Source of the DNA: Parachlamydiales bacterium
GTDB lineage: Bacteria > Chlamydiota > Chlamydiia > Chlamydiales > Rhabdochlamydiaceae
Length of the DNA stretch: 64,000 bases
Direction: 5' to 3'
NCBI GenBank assembly: GCA_020053915.1
Contig: JAGVMG010000065.1
Span: 1 to 64,000 of the forward strand
Notes under the pieces: generated by a model
The model's database searches: none
What the model was told of the DNA's origin: nothing
What the model saw: only the letters and a program-made list of their open reading frames with translations
Part shown: positions 55,082-63,044 of the stretch, piece after piece
Numbering within the stretch: position 1 is the first letter of the stretch
How the letters are laid out: each line of letters begins with the position of its first letter
Made by a program: the position numbers and the translations under genes

Positions 55082-56221
55082 ATGAAATTTTCTCCCTCTT
55101 TTTATATTGGTCTATTATTGGCAAATGCTACCGTATTTGCAGACTCTACTGGTGCTATCCAACAAAAAACGTCTTTTAATCCCGGCGACCTTCCACCGAA
55201 GGGACAATTTTCAGAAGCCTATAATCCTTCTGCCGACATTCAAATCAAAAGGACAGATGGTTCGTGGCGTCCTGACACATCCGTACAGCTTTCTTTTCTC
55301 TACTATTTTGCATCTGAGGATGGCCTCGATTATGCAGAAAGCGCCGATTTAGTCTCCGCGGGCGTTGTTTCACCTTCAAATAGCCGCCTTTTAAAACAGT
55401 CGTTTGATTATCAGCCCGCTTTTAAAGTAGGCCTAGGAACAAAAGCCTGGGACTGGGACTTGAACGCCGAATATACTTGGATTCGTCAAACAAATCATGT
55501 GCATAAAACAGCTCCAGTGCCATCTCCGAATCTTGGAACAGGCATTTGGTTTATTGACAGCTGGTTCGTACTATCCAATAGAAGTACAGGTCAGAGCTTA
55601 GCTGCCACCGAGGTGAGATCGAAATGGAATCTGTCGATGGATCTTGCAGATCTTTCTTTAAGCCACTCCTATTATTTTGCACGCAGGTTAACTATTGCCC
55701 CTCTGTTTGGGATGCGCGGTGCTTGGATTCGTCAAAAAGTCAACGTGACATTAGATTTGCCTCCTCAGGGAGTCGCAAATCAATTGAATGAGGTTTATTC
55801 GCATAACTCCTCCAATTCTTGGGCCGTTGGTCCTCGAGCTGGACTGCAAGCGAATCTCTTGTTAGGAAAAGGCTTTCGCGTGCAAGGGGACGTCTATGGG
55901 AGCTTATTATTTACCGAATACACAACGATAAAACACTCTGAAAAGGTCTCTCACCCTAATGATCCTTCTGTCATCAAAATTAAAGAAAAAGACTATGAAT
56001 GCATTCGGCCAATTGCAGAAATGGGGCTTGGTGTGGGCTGGGGGTCTTATTTCAACAAAGACAGGTTTCATTTCGACTTTTCAGCTAACTACGACTTCAA
56101 CATTTTTTGGAGTCAAAACATGATCAGAAAACTAGTGGATGAAACATTTACCAGCGTTAGCGCATCTCCTGGAGATCTCTTTCTCCATGGATTAAACCTG
56201 ACAGCAAGTTTTGATTTCTAA
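55082..56221 (+). CDS. MOMP-like outer-membrane porin (Legionella Lpg1974-type family)
   Basis: The 379-residue protein has a signal peptide (MKFSPSFYIGLLLANATVFA), then alternating amphipathic strands with many aromatic residues (WDWDLNAEYTWIRQ, FGMRGAWIRQKV, NSWAVGPRAGLQANLLLGKG, VGWGSYFNKDRFHFDFSANY), and ends in Phe (LTASFDF), the outer-membrane insertion signal. The strand pattern and spacing match the Legionella-type major outer-membrane protein family found as multigene sets in Waddlia and Simkania. It is cysteine-poor, unlike Chlamydiaceae MOMP. It likely forms a general pore. Confidence 0.82.
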   Translation: MKFSPSFYIGLLLANATVFADSTGAIQQKTSFNPGDLPPKGQFSEAYNPSADIQIKRTDGSWRPDTSVQLSFLYYFASEDGLDYAESADLVSAGVVSPSNSRLLKQSFDYQPAFKVGLGTKAWDWDLNAEYTWIRQTNHVHKTAPVPSPNLGTGIWFIDSWFVLSNRSTGQSLAATEVRSKWNLSMDLADLSLSHSYYFARRLTIAPLFGMRGAWIRQKVNVTLDLPPQGVANQLNEVYSHNSSNSWAVGPRAGLQANLLLGKGFRVQGDVYGSLLFTEYTTIKHSEKVSHPNDPSVIKIKEKDYECIRPIAEMGLGVGWGSYFNKDRFHFDFSANYDFNIFWSQNMIRKLVDETFTSVSASPGDLFLHGLNLTASFDF

Positions 56222-56329
56222 GTGATTTATTGTGCCCAAATTACTGCTATAGTTATTTGGGCACCTCATTCTAGAAAAAAAAGATCAAAACAACTATGAT
56301 CACAAGAATACGCTAAGATAAGAGTCTTC

Positions 56330-57163
56330 ATGCGCCTTCTTGCTTCACTAATCAGCTTGTGTATCGCCGGCTACGGTATTTGGTTCATTGGATCAACACG
56401 CCCCGAAGTAAAGACGAAAGTCGAAGAGTTTCTCCATACGGGAACCTTTCACACCCTAGAGATCCGCTATACCGCCAACCAGATCATGGAATCCCAGCGC
56501 AAAGATCTGCTCAAAGACAACCGGCATAAATACCTCGACGCCTCTCTCAAGTTTTATCCCTACCTCCTACTCGAGGTTAAATACCTCGTCACCGATGATA
56601 AAACAAAGGAAGGGGTGATGCTATGGGATATGACCGACGGTGAAATGGTCATCGACACCCGCCAGTGGGAAAAAACCCACGGCTTTGCCGACTGCATCAA
56701 CGCTAACACCTCGCCCCAAGAATTTAAAGTGATCAATCTCTTGGCCCGTAAAGGGGGAGTCAGCGACCGAGAAGGGCTCACTAAAGGCCTGCACGTCGAC
56801 CACGAAGTGCTCGATGCCTGGATCGACAGCTGCCGCCGCAAAAAGCTGATCGTCCAAGCTGGCAACAAATACCGCCTACATCTCGAAAACCCCCGTCTCA
56901 AAACCCTTCCCTCTACCAAAATCGACGAGCGCCTCGTCACTAAAAGCCACAGTAACACCGAGCGGATCCGCCGCCGCTACTCCCTCTCCCAAATCGAAAA
57001 GATCACACGGGCCGCCTTCGGCACTGATTTTTCGATCCGCAAAACAACCGACGTCTATCTCCCAGTGCACTGCATCGTCGTCCAAAACCCCGATGGCTCG
57101 ATCCACACCAGCCACTGGAATGCCCTGAACGGCAAACGCCTCGAAGCCCAGTTCGTGGACTGA
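56330..57163 (+). CDS. Membrane-anchored unknown protein with winged-helix-like middle
   Basis: The 277-residue protein has an N-terminal hydrophobic anchor (MRLLASLISLCIAGYGIWFI), then HTLEIRYTANQIMESQRKDL and SLKFYPYLLLEVKYLVTD. A central INLLARKGGVSDREGLTKGL then HVDHEVLDAWIDSC and KKLIVQAGNKYRL resemble a winged-helix DNA/protein-binding unit. The C-terminal CIVVQNPDGSIHTSHWNALN is a beta hairpin. GC content and the strongly repeated CGC/GCC codons in 56700-57100 are higher than in neighbours. A position before tRNA-Ser/dnaB suggests a conserved chlamydial protein, but I cannot name it. No function assigned. Confidence 0.7.
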   Translation: MRLLASLISLCIAGYGIWFIGSTRPEVKTKVEEFLHTGTFHTLEIRYTANQIMESQRKDLLKDNRHKYLDASLKFYPYLLLEVKYLVTDDKTKEGVMLWDMTDGEMVIDTRQWEKTHGFADCINANTSPQEFKVINLLARKGGVSDREGLTKGLHVDHEVLDAWIDSCRRKKLIVQAGNKYRLHLENPRLKTLPSTKIDERLVTKSHSNTERIRRRYSLSQIEKITRAAFGTDFSIRKTTDVYLPVHCIVVQNPDGSIHTSHWNALNGKRLEAQFVD

Positions 57164-57219
57164 CATAACCCACTCAATCTCAATAACAATCAAAAGACAC
57201 GTCGAAATTCTCTCAATTT

Positions 57220-57246
57220 TTCGATATATTTAATGAATATATCGAA
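57220..57246. repeat. TCGATATAT hairpin in a TCGA-rich intergenic stretch
   Basis: TTCGATATATT (57220-57230) and AATATATCGAA (57236-57246) form a perfect 11-bp stem with a 5-base loop. The whole 57200-57300 stretch repeats variants of TCGA(A/C)AT about five times. It follows the end of the preceding gene and precedes tRNA-Ser. It is probably a weak terminator or a degenerate repeat; no T-run follows directly. Confidence 0.6.
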
Positions 57247-57358
57247 ATTTTCCGAGTTTTTCGACATATCCGCAGAATATGCCGATTCTATCGACATTTC
57301 AAGCTTGCTGGGAAAACCCTCAAAACGCTAAACTTGCGCCCACTTTGGCATTGCCTCT

Positions 57359-57448
57359 GGAAAGATGGCTGAGCGGCCGAAGGCACGTCCCTGCTAAGGA
57401 CGCGTACCCGCTAAACGGGTACCGTGGGTTCAAATCCCACTCTTTCCG
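57359..57448 (+). tRNA. tRNA-Ser (anticodon GCT)
   Basis: Class II tRNA with a long variable arm. The acceptor GGAAAGA (57359-57365) pairs with TCTTTCC (57441-57447), discriminator G 57448. The anticodon stem CGTCC/GGACG surrounds CTGCTAA with anticodon GCT at 57393-57395. The variable arm is TACCCG...CGGGTA and the T arm contains GGTTCAAATCC. CCA is not encoded. It reads AGC/AGU. Confidence 0.96.
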
Positions 57449-57452
57449 AATT

Positions 57453-57490
57453 AAAGCCTTGAAAAGATCTTTCAAGGCTTTTTTTATTTT
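57453..57490 (+). terminator. Rho-independent terminator after tRNA-Ser
   Basis: AAAGCCTTGAAA (57453-57464) and TTTCAAGGCTTT (57470-57481) form a perfect stem with a 5-base loop, followed by a T-run into TTTATTTTT. Strong consensus form. Confidence 0.92.
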
Positions 57491-57631
57491 TAGCCAATTA
57501 CAAAACTCCAACACTCAGAAAAATCGATGATTTTGAGGTGGGCTGCAGTTTTGTAATCGCCTCTTTATCTGACGTTGCAAAAATTAAGCTCTCAAGTAAT
57601 ACTCCAAAACACATAACTTGGTAGTTTTCGT

Positions 57632-60376
57632 ATGTCTGATGCTCCTCCTCCTAGCAACGTAAAGATCGCCCCGCACACTAAAGAATCGGAAATGATGGTG
57701 CTTGGCTGCATGCTGACCAGCATTAACAGCCTGAACATCGCTGCCGATGGGTTGGATGAAAACGACTTTTACTTCACCGAACACAGGATCATTTTCCAAG
57801 CGCTAAAAACTGCTTATCGCAATGATAAACCCGCCGACGTCCACCTCATTTCAGAAGAGCTCAAGCGGCAAAATAAACTCAAAGCCGTAGGCGGCATCAG
57901 CTACCTGACGACACTGGCTCAGTATGCCGGCACCTCTGCGTATGTCGAACAATACATTGAGCTTGTCAAATCCAAATCGATCCTCCGTCGGATGATTCAC
58001 GCTGCGCAAGAAGTAGAAAGAGGCGCGCTCAATGATCCTGAAGATGTTCATGTGCTACTCGACGATGCGCAAGCCAAATTTTTTACCATCAGCCAAACAG
58101 CCAATTCCTCTGCCGGCCTTTTAATCAAAGAGATTTTAAGCGGTGTGAAATCCACTTCTCAGCTCCCTTTCTTAAAAGAGTTGCAGCTACGCCAAGAAAA
58201 ATTTAAAGAGCGGGGGCCAGAAGATCTTGGCATTACAGGCGTTCCTACTCACTTCGTCGATCTCGATAAAATGATCAACGGCCTCGGCGATTCGAATCTG
58301 ATGATCCTAGCTGCCCGCCCGGCGATGGGAAAAACGGCTCTTGCGATCAACATCGCCGAAAATGTCGCCTTTAAAAACAATCTCGGCGTCGGCATTTTTT
58401 CTCTCGAGATGACCTCCGATCAGCTCCTCCACCGCATGGTCTGCTCCCAAGCTGAAGTCGAATCGGATAAAATCAAAACAGGCTCCCTCAACGGAAGCGA
58501 GTACCAACGGGTCGTGGCAGCCGTCAACGCCATGATGAAAGGCACGATCGTGATTGACGATCAGCCCGGACTCAAGATCACCGACCTGCGCGCACGAGCC
58601 CGCCGCATGAAAGAGAGCCACGACATTCGCCTACTCATCGTCGACTACCTTCAGCTGATCGCAGGCTCAGGACTATCTCGCAATGCCGAAAATAGGCAAA
58701 ATGAGATCTCTGAAATTTCGCGCATGATGAAAACCTTAGCGCGCGAACTCAACCTTCCGATCATCTGCCTCTCGCAGCTCTCGCGTAAAGTCGAGGAGCG
58801 GCAAGGCCACCGTCCGATGATGAGCGATTTAAGAGAATCGGGCTGTTTAACTGGAGACGCACAAATCCAAGATGCTGACACGGGAAAAATGTACACAATC
58901 CGCGAGCTTGCCGAACGCAAAGAACAAACTCCTTTGTTTGTTCATGCGGTAGATCCACAGCTTAAAGTGGGCAAACATCGCATGATCAAGGCATTCTACT
59001 CGGGAAAAAAGACTGTATACGAACTAAAAACCCGTACTGGTCGATCGATAAAAGCCAGTGGCAACCACCCCTTTTTAAAACTTGAAGGTTGGACCGCATT
59101 AGATGGGCTAAAACCCGGAGACAAAATTGCCATTCCAAGGCAAATGCAAACAGCCGAGGATCCCAAATGCTGGAATGATTCAGAATTAGCCCTTCTTGCA
59201 CATTTGCTAGGCGATGGGTGTATTTTGCCGAATCAACCTTACCACTATACAAGCGCAGATGAAGAAAATATCCGAACAGTTGCCCAAACCTCTTCCGAAC
59301 TATTTGGAATTACTCCTCGGATTGTTCAACAAAAAAACTGGTATCATGTCTATCTTCCAAGCCCAATTCATTTAACACATGGTAAACACCATCCAATTTC
59401 AGATTGGTTTTCAAAATTAGGAATTGATAGAGCGCGCTCTTATGAGAAACGAATTCCCATTTCAATTTTCGAAAATTCAGAAGAAAAAATTGCGTATTTC
59501 CTAAAACATTTATGGGCCACAGACGGAAATATCAGCGTAAAAAAACTCCGGGGAAGAAAAGACTCCGCAGCAATTTATTATGCCTCCTCCAGCAAAACAC
59601 TTTGTTCTCAAGTGCAGCAATTGCTTACCCGACTCGGAATTCAAAGTAGCCTCTCCACTTCTTCTTCCAAAAAAGGCTATCGGAACATGTACCATCTGAA
59701 TGTATTTGGTACCCCAAACCAACAACTTTTCTTAAATCAAGTTGGATGCGCAGGAAAAAGAGGTGAAATTATCCCTCAACTTTTGAATCAACTGCAAGAC
59801 ATCAAACCTAACCCCAATTGCGATATAATTCCAAAAGAAGCTTGGACGTCCGTCGTTCAACAGGCAAAAGAAAAGCATCAATTAAGCTGGAGGCAGGTCT
59901 CAGCAGGCATCCATACTTCTTATTGTGGAAACACCCTATTTAAAGCGGGAATCTCACGACAAAGAATGCAAACGCTTCATGCATTAATGCCAACTCCTGA
60001 ACTCGAAAAACTGGCACATTCAGATGTCTATTGGGATCAAATTGAATCCATAACTGAGCTCGGCATGGAAGATGTCTATGATGCCACAGTCGAAAATGTC
60101 CATAATTTCGTTGCAAACGACATTATCGTCCATAACAGCATTGAGCAGGATTCAGACATCGTCATGTTCTTGCTACGCCGAGAATACTACGACCCGTACG
60201 ATAAACCAGGACTTGCCGAACTGATCGTCGCGAAAAACCGACATGGCGCCGTGGGCAGCGTGAACTTGACCTACCGCAAGGAATTAGCGCAGTTTGCCAA
60301 TTACTCCGCGATGCACGCTACAGGAACGCAATCCGATAATATGGAAGCTTTTTCTGCCTTCTCGCCAGGGGCGTAA
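57632..60376 (+). CDS. dnaB: Replicative DNA helicase DnaB containing an intein
   Basis: Hexameric replicative helicase. The 914-residue reading frame is two extein parts around an intein. Residues 1-404 hold the N-terminal DnaG-interaction domain and the RecA-like core with Walker A ARPAMGKTALAIN (near 230), GVGIFSLEMTSDQL, LLIVDYLQLIAGSG (Walker B) and MMSDLRESG. Residues 836-914 continue with SIEQDSDIVMFLLRREYYDP to the end. The spliced product would be 483 residues, normal for DnaB. The preceding tRNA terminator isolates it. It corresponds to CT497. Confidence 0.95.
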   Translation: MSDAPPPSNVKIAPHTKESEMMVLGCMLTSINSLNIAADGLDENDFYFTEHRIIFQALKTAYRNDKPADVHLISEELKRQNKLKAVGGISYLTTLAQYAGTSAYVEQYIELVKSKSILRRMIHAAQEVERGALNDPEDVHVLLDDAQAKFFTISQTANSSAGLLIKEILSGVKSTSQLPFLKELQLRQEKFKERGPEDLGITGVPTHFVDLDKMINGLGDSNLMILAARPAMGKTALAINIAENVAFKNNLGVGIFSLEMTSDQLLHRMVCSQAEVESDKIKTGSLNGSEYQRVVAAVNAMMKGTIVIDDQPGLKITDLRARARRMKESHDIRLLIVDYLQLIAGSGLSRNAENRQNEISEISRMMKTLARELNLPIICLSQLSRKVEERQGHRPMMSDLRESGCLTGDAQIQDADTGKMYTIRELAERKEQTPLFVHAVDPQLKVGKHRMIKAFYSGKKTVYELKTRTGRSIKASGNHPFLKLEGWTALDGLKPGDKIAIPRQMQTAEDPKCWNDSELALLAHLLGDGCILPNQPYHYTSADEENIRTVAQTSSELFGITPRIVQQKNWYHVYLPSPIHLTHGKHHPISDWFSKLGIDRARSYEKRIPISIFENSEEKIAYFLKHLWATDGNISVKKLRGRKDSAAIYYASSSKTLCSQVQQLLTRLGIQSSLSTSSSKKGYRNMYHLNVFGTPNQQLFLNQVGCAGKRGEIIPQLLNQLQDIKPNPNCDIIPKEAWTSVVQQAKEKHQLSWRQVSAGIHTSYCGNTLFKAGISRQRMQTLHALMPTPELEKLAHSDVYWDQIESITELGMEDVYDATVENVHNFVANDIIVHNSIEQDSDIVMFLLRREYYDPYDKPGLAELIVAKNRHGAVGSVNLTYRKELAQFANYSAMHATGTQSDNMEAFSAFSPGA
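58844..60136 (+). mobile_element. DnaB intein with LAGLIDADG homing endonuclease
   Basis: The insertion covers residues 405-835 of the dnaB frame (431 residues). It starts at Cys in RESG|CLTGDAQI and ends VHN|S, so the splice residues Cys1, terminal His-Asn and +1 Ser are intact. Block B is ASGNHPFLK with its conserved His. The two endonuclease motifs are LLAHLLGDGCIL (near 520) and LKHLWATDGNIS (near 623), so it is a full-size mobile intein. The end block is VYDATVENVHNFVANDIIVH. The insertion point is the conserved DRESG|SIEQD site also used by the Synechocystis DnaB intein. The endonuclease part is distinctly AT-richer than the helicase parts, a sign of transfer. Confidence 0.95.
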
Positions 60377-60378
60377 AC

Positions 60379-61080
60379 ATGAACGCAGATGTCTTCAAAC
60401 ATCTCAGCACACAGATTCAAACGGCACCACTCTGCGTAGATCCCTATCCACATATTTATGTCGAGCAGGTGTTTCCAGAAGATTTTTATGAAGAGCTTCT
60501 AGAGAATTTGCCCGACACATCACATTATACAAGTTTGGCTGACACGGATAAAGTCTCCAAAGGCTCCTACCAAGAGCGGTCTATTTATCCCTTGCACCCC
60601 TCTGATGCGCAGGCTCCTTGTTGGCAAAGCCTCTCTACAATCCTGCACAGTGATGCATGGATTAATCTTGCTTTAAGCAAGTTTGATGCGCATGTCAAAG
60701 AACGCTTTGGAATCCTCTCACACGCCATTCAATACTCTCCCATTGCACAGCTTGTCAAAGACCACTCCAATTATGCAATTGGCCCGCATACGGATCTTCC
60801 CCATCGGGTGTGTACATTTCTGTTTTACCTTCCCAAAACAAAGGATCAAAAGCACCTAGGAACATCGATCTACCGCCCCCGCGATCCCAGTTGGAAATGT
60901 GAAGGACATCATCACTATGTATTCAAGGACTTCATCAAAGAAAAAACACTCCCGTTCCTGCCGAATAGTCTGTTTGCATTTTTAAAATCAGACCATTCTT
61001 TTCATGGAGTGGAACCGATCGAAGAAAAGCACATCGAACGCAACTTGATCAATTCCTATGTGAAATGGAACGTCAAGTAA
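60379..61080 (+). CDS. 2-oxoglutarate/Fe(II)-dependent oxygenase-like protein
   Basis: The 233-residue protein has the prolyl-hydroxylase/2OG-oxygenase plan. YVEQVFPEDFYEELLENLP is at the N terminus. The iron ligands H and D lie in IGPHTDLPHRVCTFLFYLP (about 135-153), the distal H in DHSFHGVEP, and the 2OG-binding Arg in ERNLINSYVKW near the end. The substrate is unknown; relatives hydroxylate peptides, lipids or sugar-linked residues. The ATG is three bases after the dnaB stop, so it is probably cotranscribed with dnaB, and its 3' end overlaps the converging glycosyltransferase by eight bases. Confidence 0.75.
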   Translation: MNADVFKHLSTQIQTAPLCVDPYPHIYVEQVFPEDFYEELLENLPDTSHYTSLADTDKVSKGSYQERSIYPLHPSDAQAPCWQSLSTILHSDAWINLALSKFDAHVKERFGILSHAIQYSPIAQLVKDHSNYAIGPHTDLPHRVCTFLFYLPKTKDQKHLGTSIYRPRDPSWKCEGHHHYVFKDFIKEKTLPFLPNSLFAFLKSDHSFHGVEPIEEKHIERNLINSYVKWNVK

Positions 61081-61885
61081 CCGATGCTGAAAAACGGTTC
61101 CACGTTTGAATGTATTGCATGATCTCTTGCGGCGACATCTCTTGGATCGAAAGAGCGCGCTGATAATTTTGAGTCATCTGTACCTGAGATCTTAGAGTAG
61201 TTGCCGCTCGCGGATGGTCCAAGTGAAAAGCCGTATAATTTTTCAATCGCTTTACCGGAATTTTAAGCTTAGCAAAGCGTGCTAAGATTTCATTATCTTC
61301 ATATCCCCAACCGACAAATTCCTCATTATATCCTCCAAATGCTTTGAACACAGAGGTTCTAAAATGATGGATTAATCCTTTCGAATTGCGACTTTTAAGG
61401 GAGATCTCTTCTGAAGAAAGCAGATGCGCCTCGCCTCTTGAAATCACCGGGAGCTTTTCTAAATGAACCGAGCGCAGGATCGCTTGGCGCAACGGATTTT
61501 TGATATTAAATGAGACCCCATTATAGGGCATGACAAGGGATACCTTGGGCTTATTTTTAAGCAGCACAAACGCATCGAAAATCGCTTTTGGCTCTACAAC
61601 CGCATCCACATCATATTTACAGAAGAACGGAGTTGTCACAAGCGATGCCCCAACGTTGCTGATCAGAGCTGTCGAGAATTCTTCATCGCTTCTTACAAAT
61701 TGGAAGACTGCGTTCTTAGGAGGTTGAACCTTTGATTCAATGCCGTGCTCTACCACGATTAACTGATGATTTACAAAATGCGCATCGAAAAAAGAGAATA
61801 GAAAATGCAAATGCTCCAACCGGTGCGAGGAATCGATCTGAACCGGTATGACAATCGAGCAATCCGTTAAATCGTATTTTGCCAT
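61073..61885 (-). CDS. Family 2 (GT-A) glycosyltransferase
   Basis: The 270-residue protein starts with SIVIPVQIDSSHRLEHLHFL (nucleotide-sugar Rossmann strand), has the DxD metal site in FFCKYDVDAVVEP (near 95), and ends its catalytic domain with VFKAFGGYNEEFVGWGYEDN then EILARF (about 190-216), the galactosyltransferase/chondroitin-synthase-type acceptor motif. The later FHLDHPRA supplies the third metal ligand. It has no membrane segment and would act in the cytoplasm, possibly building a surface glycan or glycosylating proteins. Confidence 0.83.
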   Translation of the reverse strand: MAKYDLTDCSIVIPVQIDSSHRLEHLHFLFSFFDAHFVNHQLIVVEHGIESKVQPPKNAVFQFVRSDEEFSTALISNVGASLVTTPFFCKYDVDAVVEPKAIFDAFVLLKNKPKVSLVMPYNGVSFNIKNPLRQAILRSVHLEKLPVISRGEAHLLSSEEISLKSRNSKGLIHHFRTSVFKAFGGYNEEFVGWGYEDNEILARFAKLKIPVKRLKNYTAFHLDHPRAATTLRSQVQMTQNYQRALSIQEMSPQEIMQYIQTWNRFSASVT

Positions 61886-61955
61886 AGACTCTCGATGTTC
61901 GGTATAACTTCAAGTCTAGCGGGGAGAGTATTAAAATCTAGAAAAAATAGAAACC

Positions 61956-62474
61956 TTAGAGAATTTTACCAAATACACTGATAACGTGTGGATGCGCGGC
62001 TTGTAAAACTTCCACCTGCTTATTTAATTCCTGAAAGGATCTTTCGATCTTGTGGATATTTTCATCGACTAGGTGGATTGACTCGTTTACATCCCTCAAT
62101 AAGCTTTCCAGTTCCCTGGCTTCTTGAGAACCAGAGGATACATGAGAGGCTTTCCGATAGGCGAGGTTAATTTTCTGATTGAGCTGTTTAAGATCATGCG
62201 AAACTTGTTGAGCGCGTTGATGCTCCTCTTTCGTTCGTGTGACGATGATGGTACGGGACTGAATCAACTCTTGATGGTATTTTGCGCAGCTAGAAAATTC
62301 AGCGATATTAGAAGAGTGCGCACTTACCTTGAGCACCATCTCTTCATAATCTAGTTCTGCCTTGACCCTTCCTTTAAATTCTTCGTGTCTTTGAAGAGTA
62401 TTCGAGCACAACTCATTAACCACTCCAAGATACGGACCATATGTATTAAAATCAGCACTATACGAACTAGTCAT
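61956..62474 (-). CDS. Coiled-coil protein of unknown function
   Basis: The 172-residue protein is almost entirely helical. A heptad-like pattern runs from about residue 60 to 160 (HQRAQQVSHDLKQLNQKINL, ESLLRDVNESIHLVDENIHK, ELNKQVEVLQAAH). The N-terminal 30 residues contain aromatic and Cys residues (YSADFNTYGPYLGVV). It has no signal peptide or membrane segment. Short coiled-coil proteins are common chlamydial type III secretion chaperones or effectors, but nothing specific is seen. Upstream is an AT-rich 390-base space. Confidence 0.6.
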   Translation of the reverse strand: MTSSYSADFNTYGPYLGVVNELCSNTLQRHEEFKGRVKAELDYEEMVLKVSAHSSNIAEFSSCAKYHQELIQSRTIIVTRTKEEHQRAQQVSHDLKQLNQKINLAYRKASHVSSGSQEARELESLLRDVNESIHLVDENIHKIERSFQELNKQVEVLQAAHPHVISVFGKIL

Positions 62475-62865
62475 GAAACCACCGCTTTTTCTTTATATTA
62501 ACATAAAAACAGATTTTTAACATACATTATGAATTGATAATTAATAAAAACTAATTAAACACTTAGACAACAAACTCATTTAATCTTGAGTTAGAAGAAC
62601 TTAAAAAATTCTCTTCCCCCTACCATCCAGGCGCTTCCTAGAGCGATTCAGAGCAAAAAAACAGGCTTTCTGCTCTAATTGCTTTACTTTTTTCGACGTA
62701 CACACTATAAAAATGGCTTTTACATTGAGATGTCTGTCGTTGAGATCAGCTTTTGTCAATTTCCTGAGGATTCTGTCCCCTTTTGATACCTTAAAGCTCA
62801 TGTCAACGAAAGACTCTAAGCACTAATGACTTAAGCGGATTTTTAGAAAAGGGAGCTTTATCCTC
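62475..62865. other. AT-rich intergenic region before the bS22-like gene
   Basis: No credible gene. An antisense 66-codon frame (62601-62801, MSFKVSKGDRILRKL) has no ribosome site and an odd composition. The region should contain promoters for the coiled-coil gene and for the small ribosomal protein; AAGGGAG near 62850 serves the latter. Confidence 0.4.
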
Positions 62866-62952
62866 ATGGCATCTGTTAAGAAAAAACGAAGATCGAAGAT
62901 TGCAAAGCACAAGCGCAAAAAGAGACGTCGCCGCGATCGTCACAAGAAGTAA
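62866..62952 (+). CDS. 28-residue basic ribosomal protein, AURKAIP1/COX24 (bS22-like) family
   Basis: A short frame from ATG 62866 to TAA 62952 encodes MASVKKKRRSKIAKHKRKKR followed by RRRDRHKK, more than half Lys/Arg. The start 'SVxKKRR-KI/M-K-K-R' resembles mycobacterial bS22 and the C-terminal domain of the mitochondrial AURKAIP1/COX24 proteins, which bind the small ribosomal subunit. A ribosome site (AAGGGAG, about 10 bases upstream) and a strong terminator after the stop bracket it. It lies just before mnmG. It is too short for most gene finders. Confidence 0.82.
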   Translation: MASVKKKRRSKIAKHKRKKRRRRDRHKK

Positions 62953-62980
62953 TCCGTCATTGATCTTAAACACTTTGGCA

Positions 62981-63026
62981 AAACCTTCGCCCTGGGAGAG
63001 TATCGCTCTCCTGCGAAGGTTTTTTC
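62981..63026 (+). terminator. Rho-independent terminator before mnmG
   Basis: AACCTTCGC (62982-62990) pairs with GCGAAGGTT (63013-63021), and inner GGAGAG/CTCTCC extends the stem. A T-run (TTTTTT) follows. It ends about 20 bases before the mnmG ATG, so mnmG transcription must start inside or read through this structure. Confidence 0.88.
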
Positions 63027-63044
63027 ATCAGCTGACCTTTATTC

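Noticed and set aside
57220-57300. Possible CRISPR-like array
   Set aside because: The units are short, irregular and without spacers of even length; no cas genes are in the window.
62601-62801. Minus-strand frame of 66 codons
   Set aside because: No ribosome site, no family likeness and located in an AT-rich gap; kept only as a remark.
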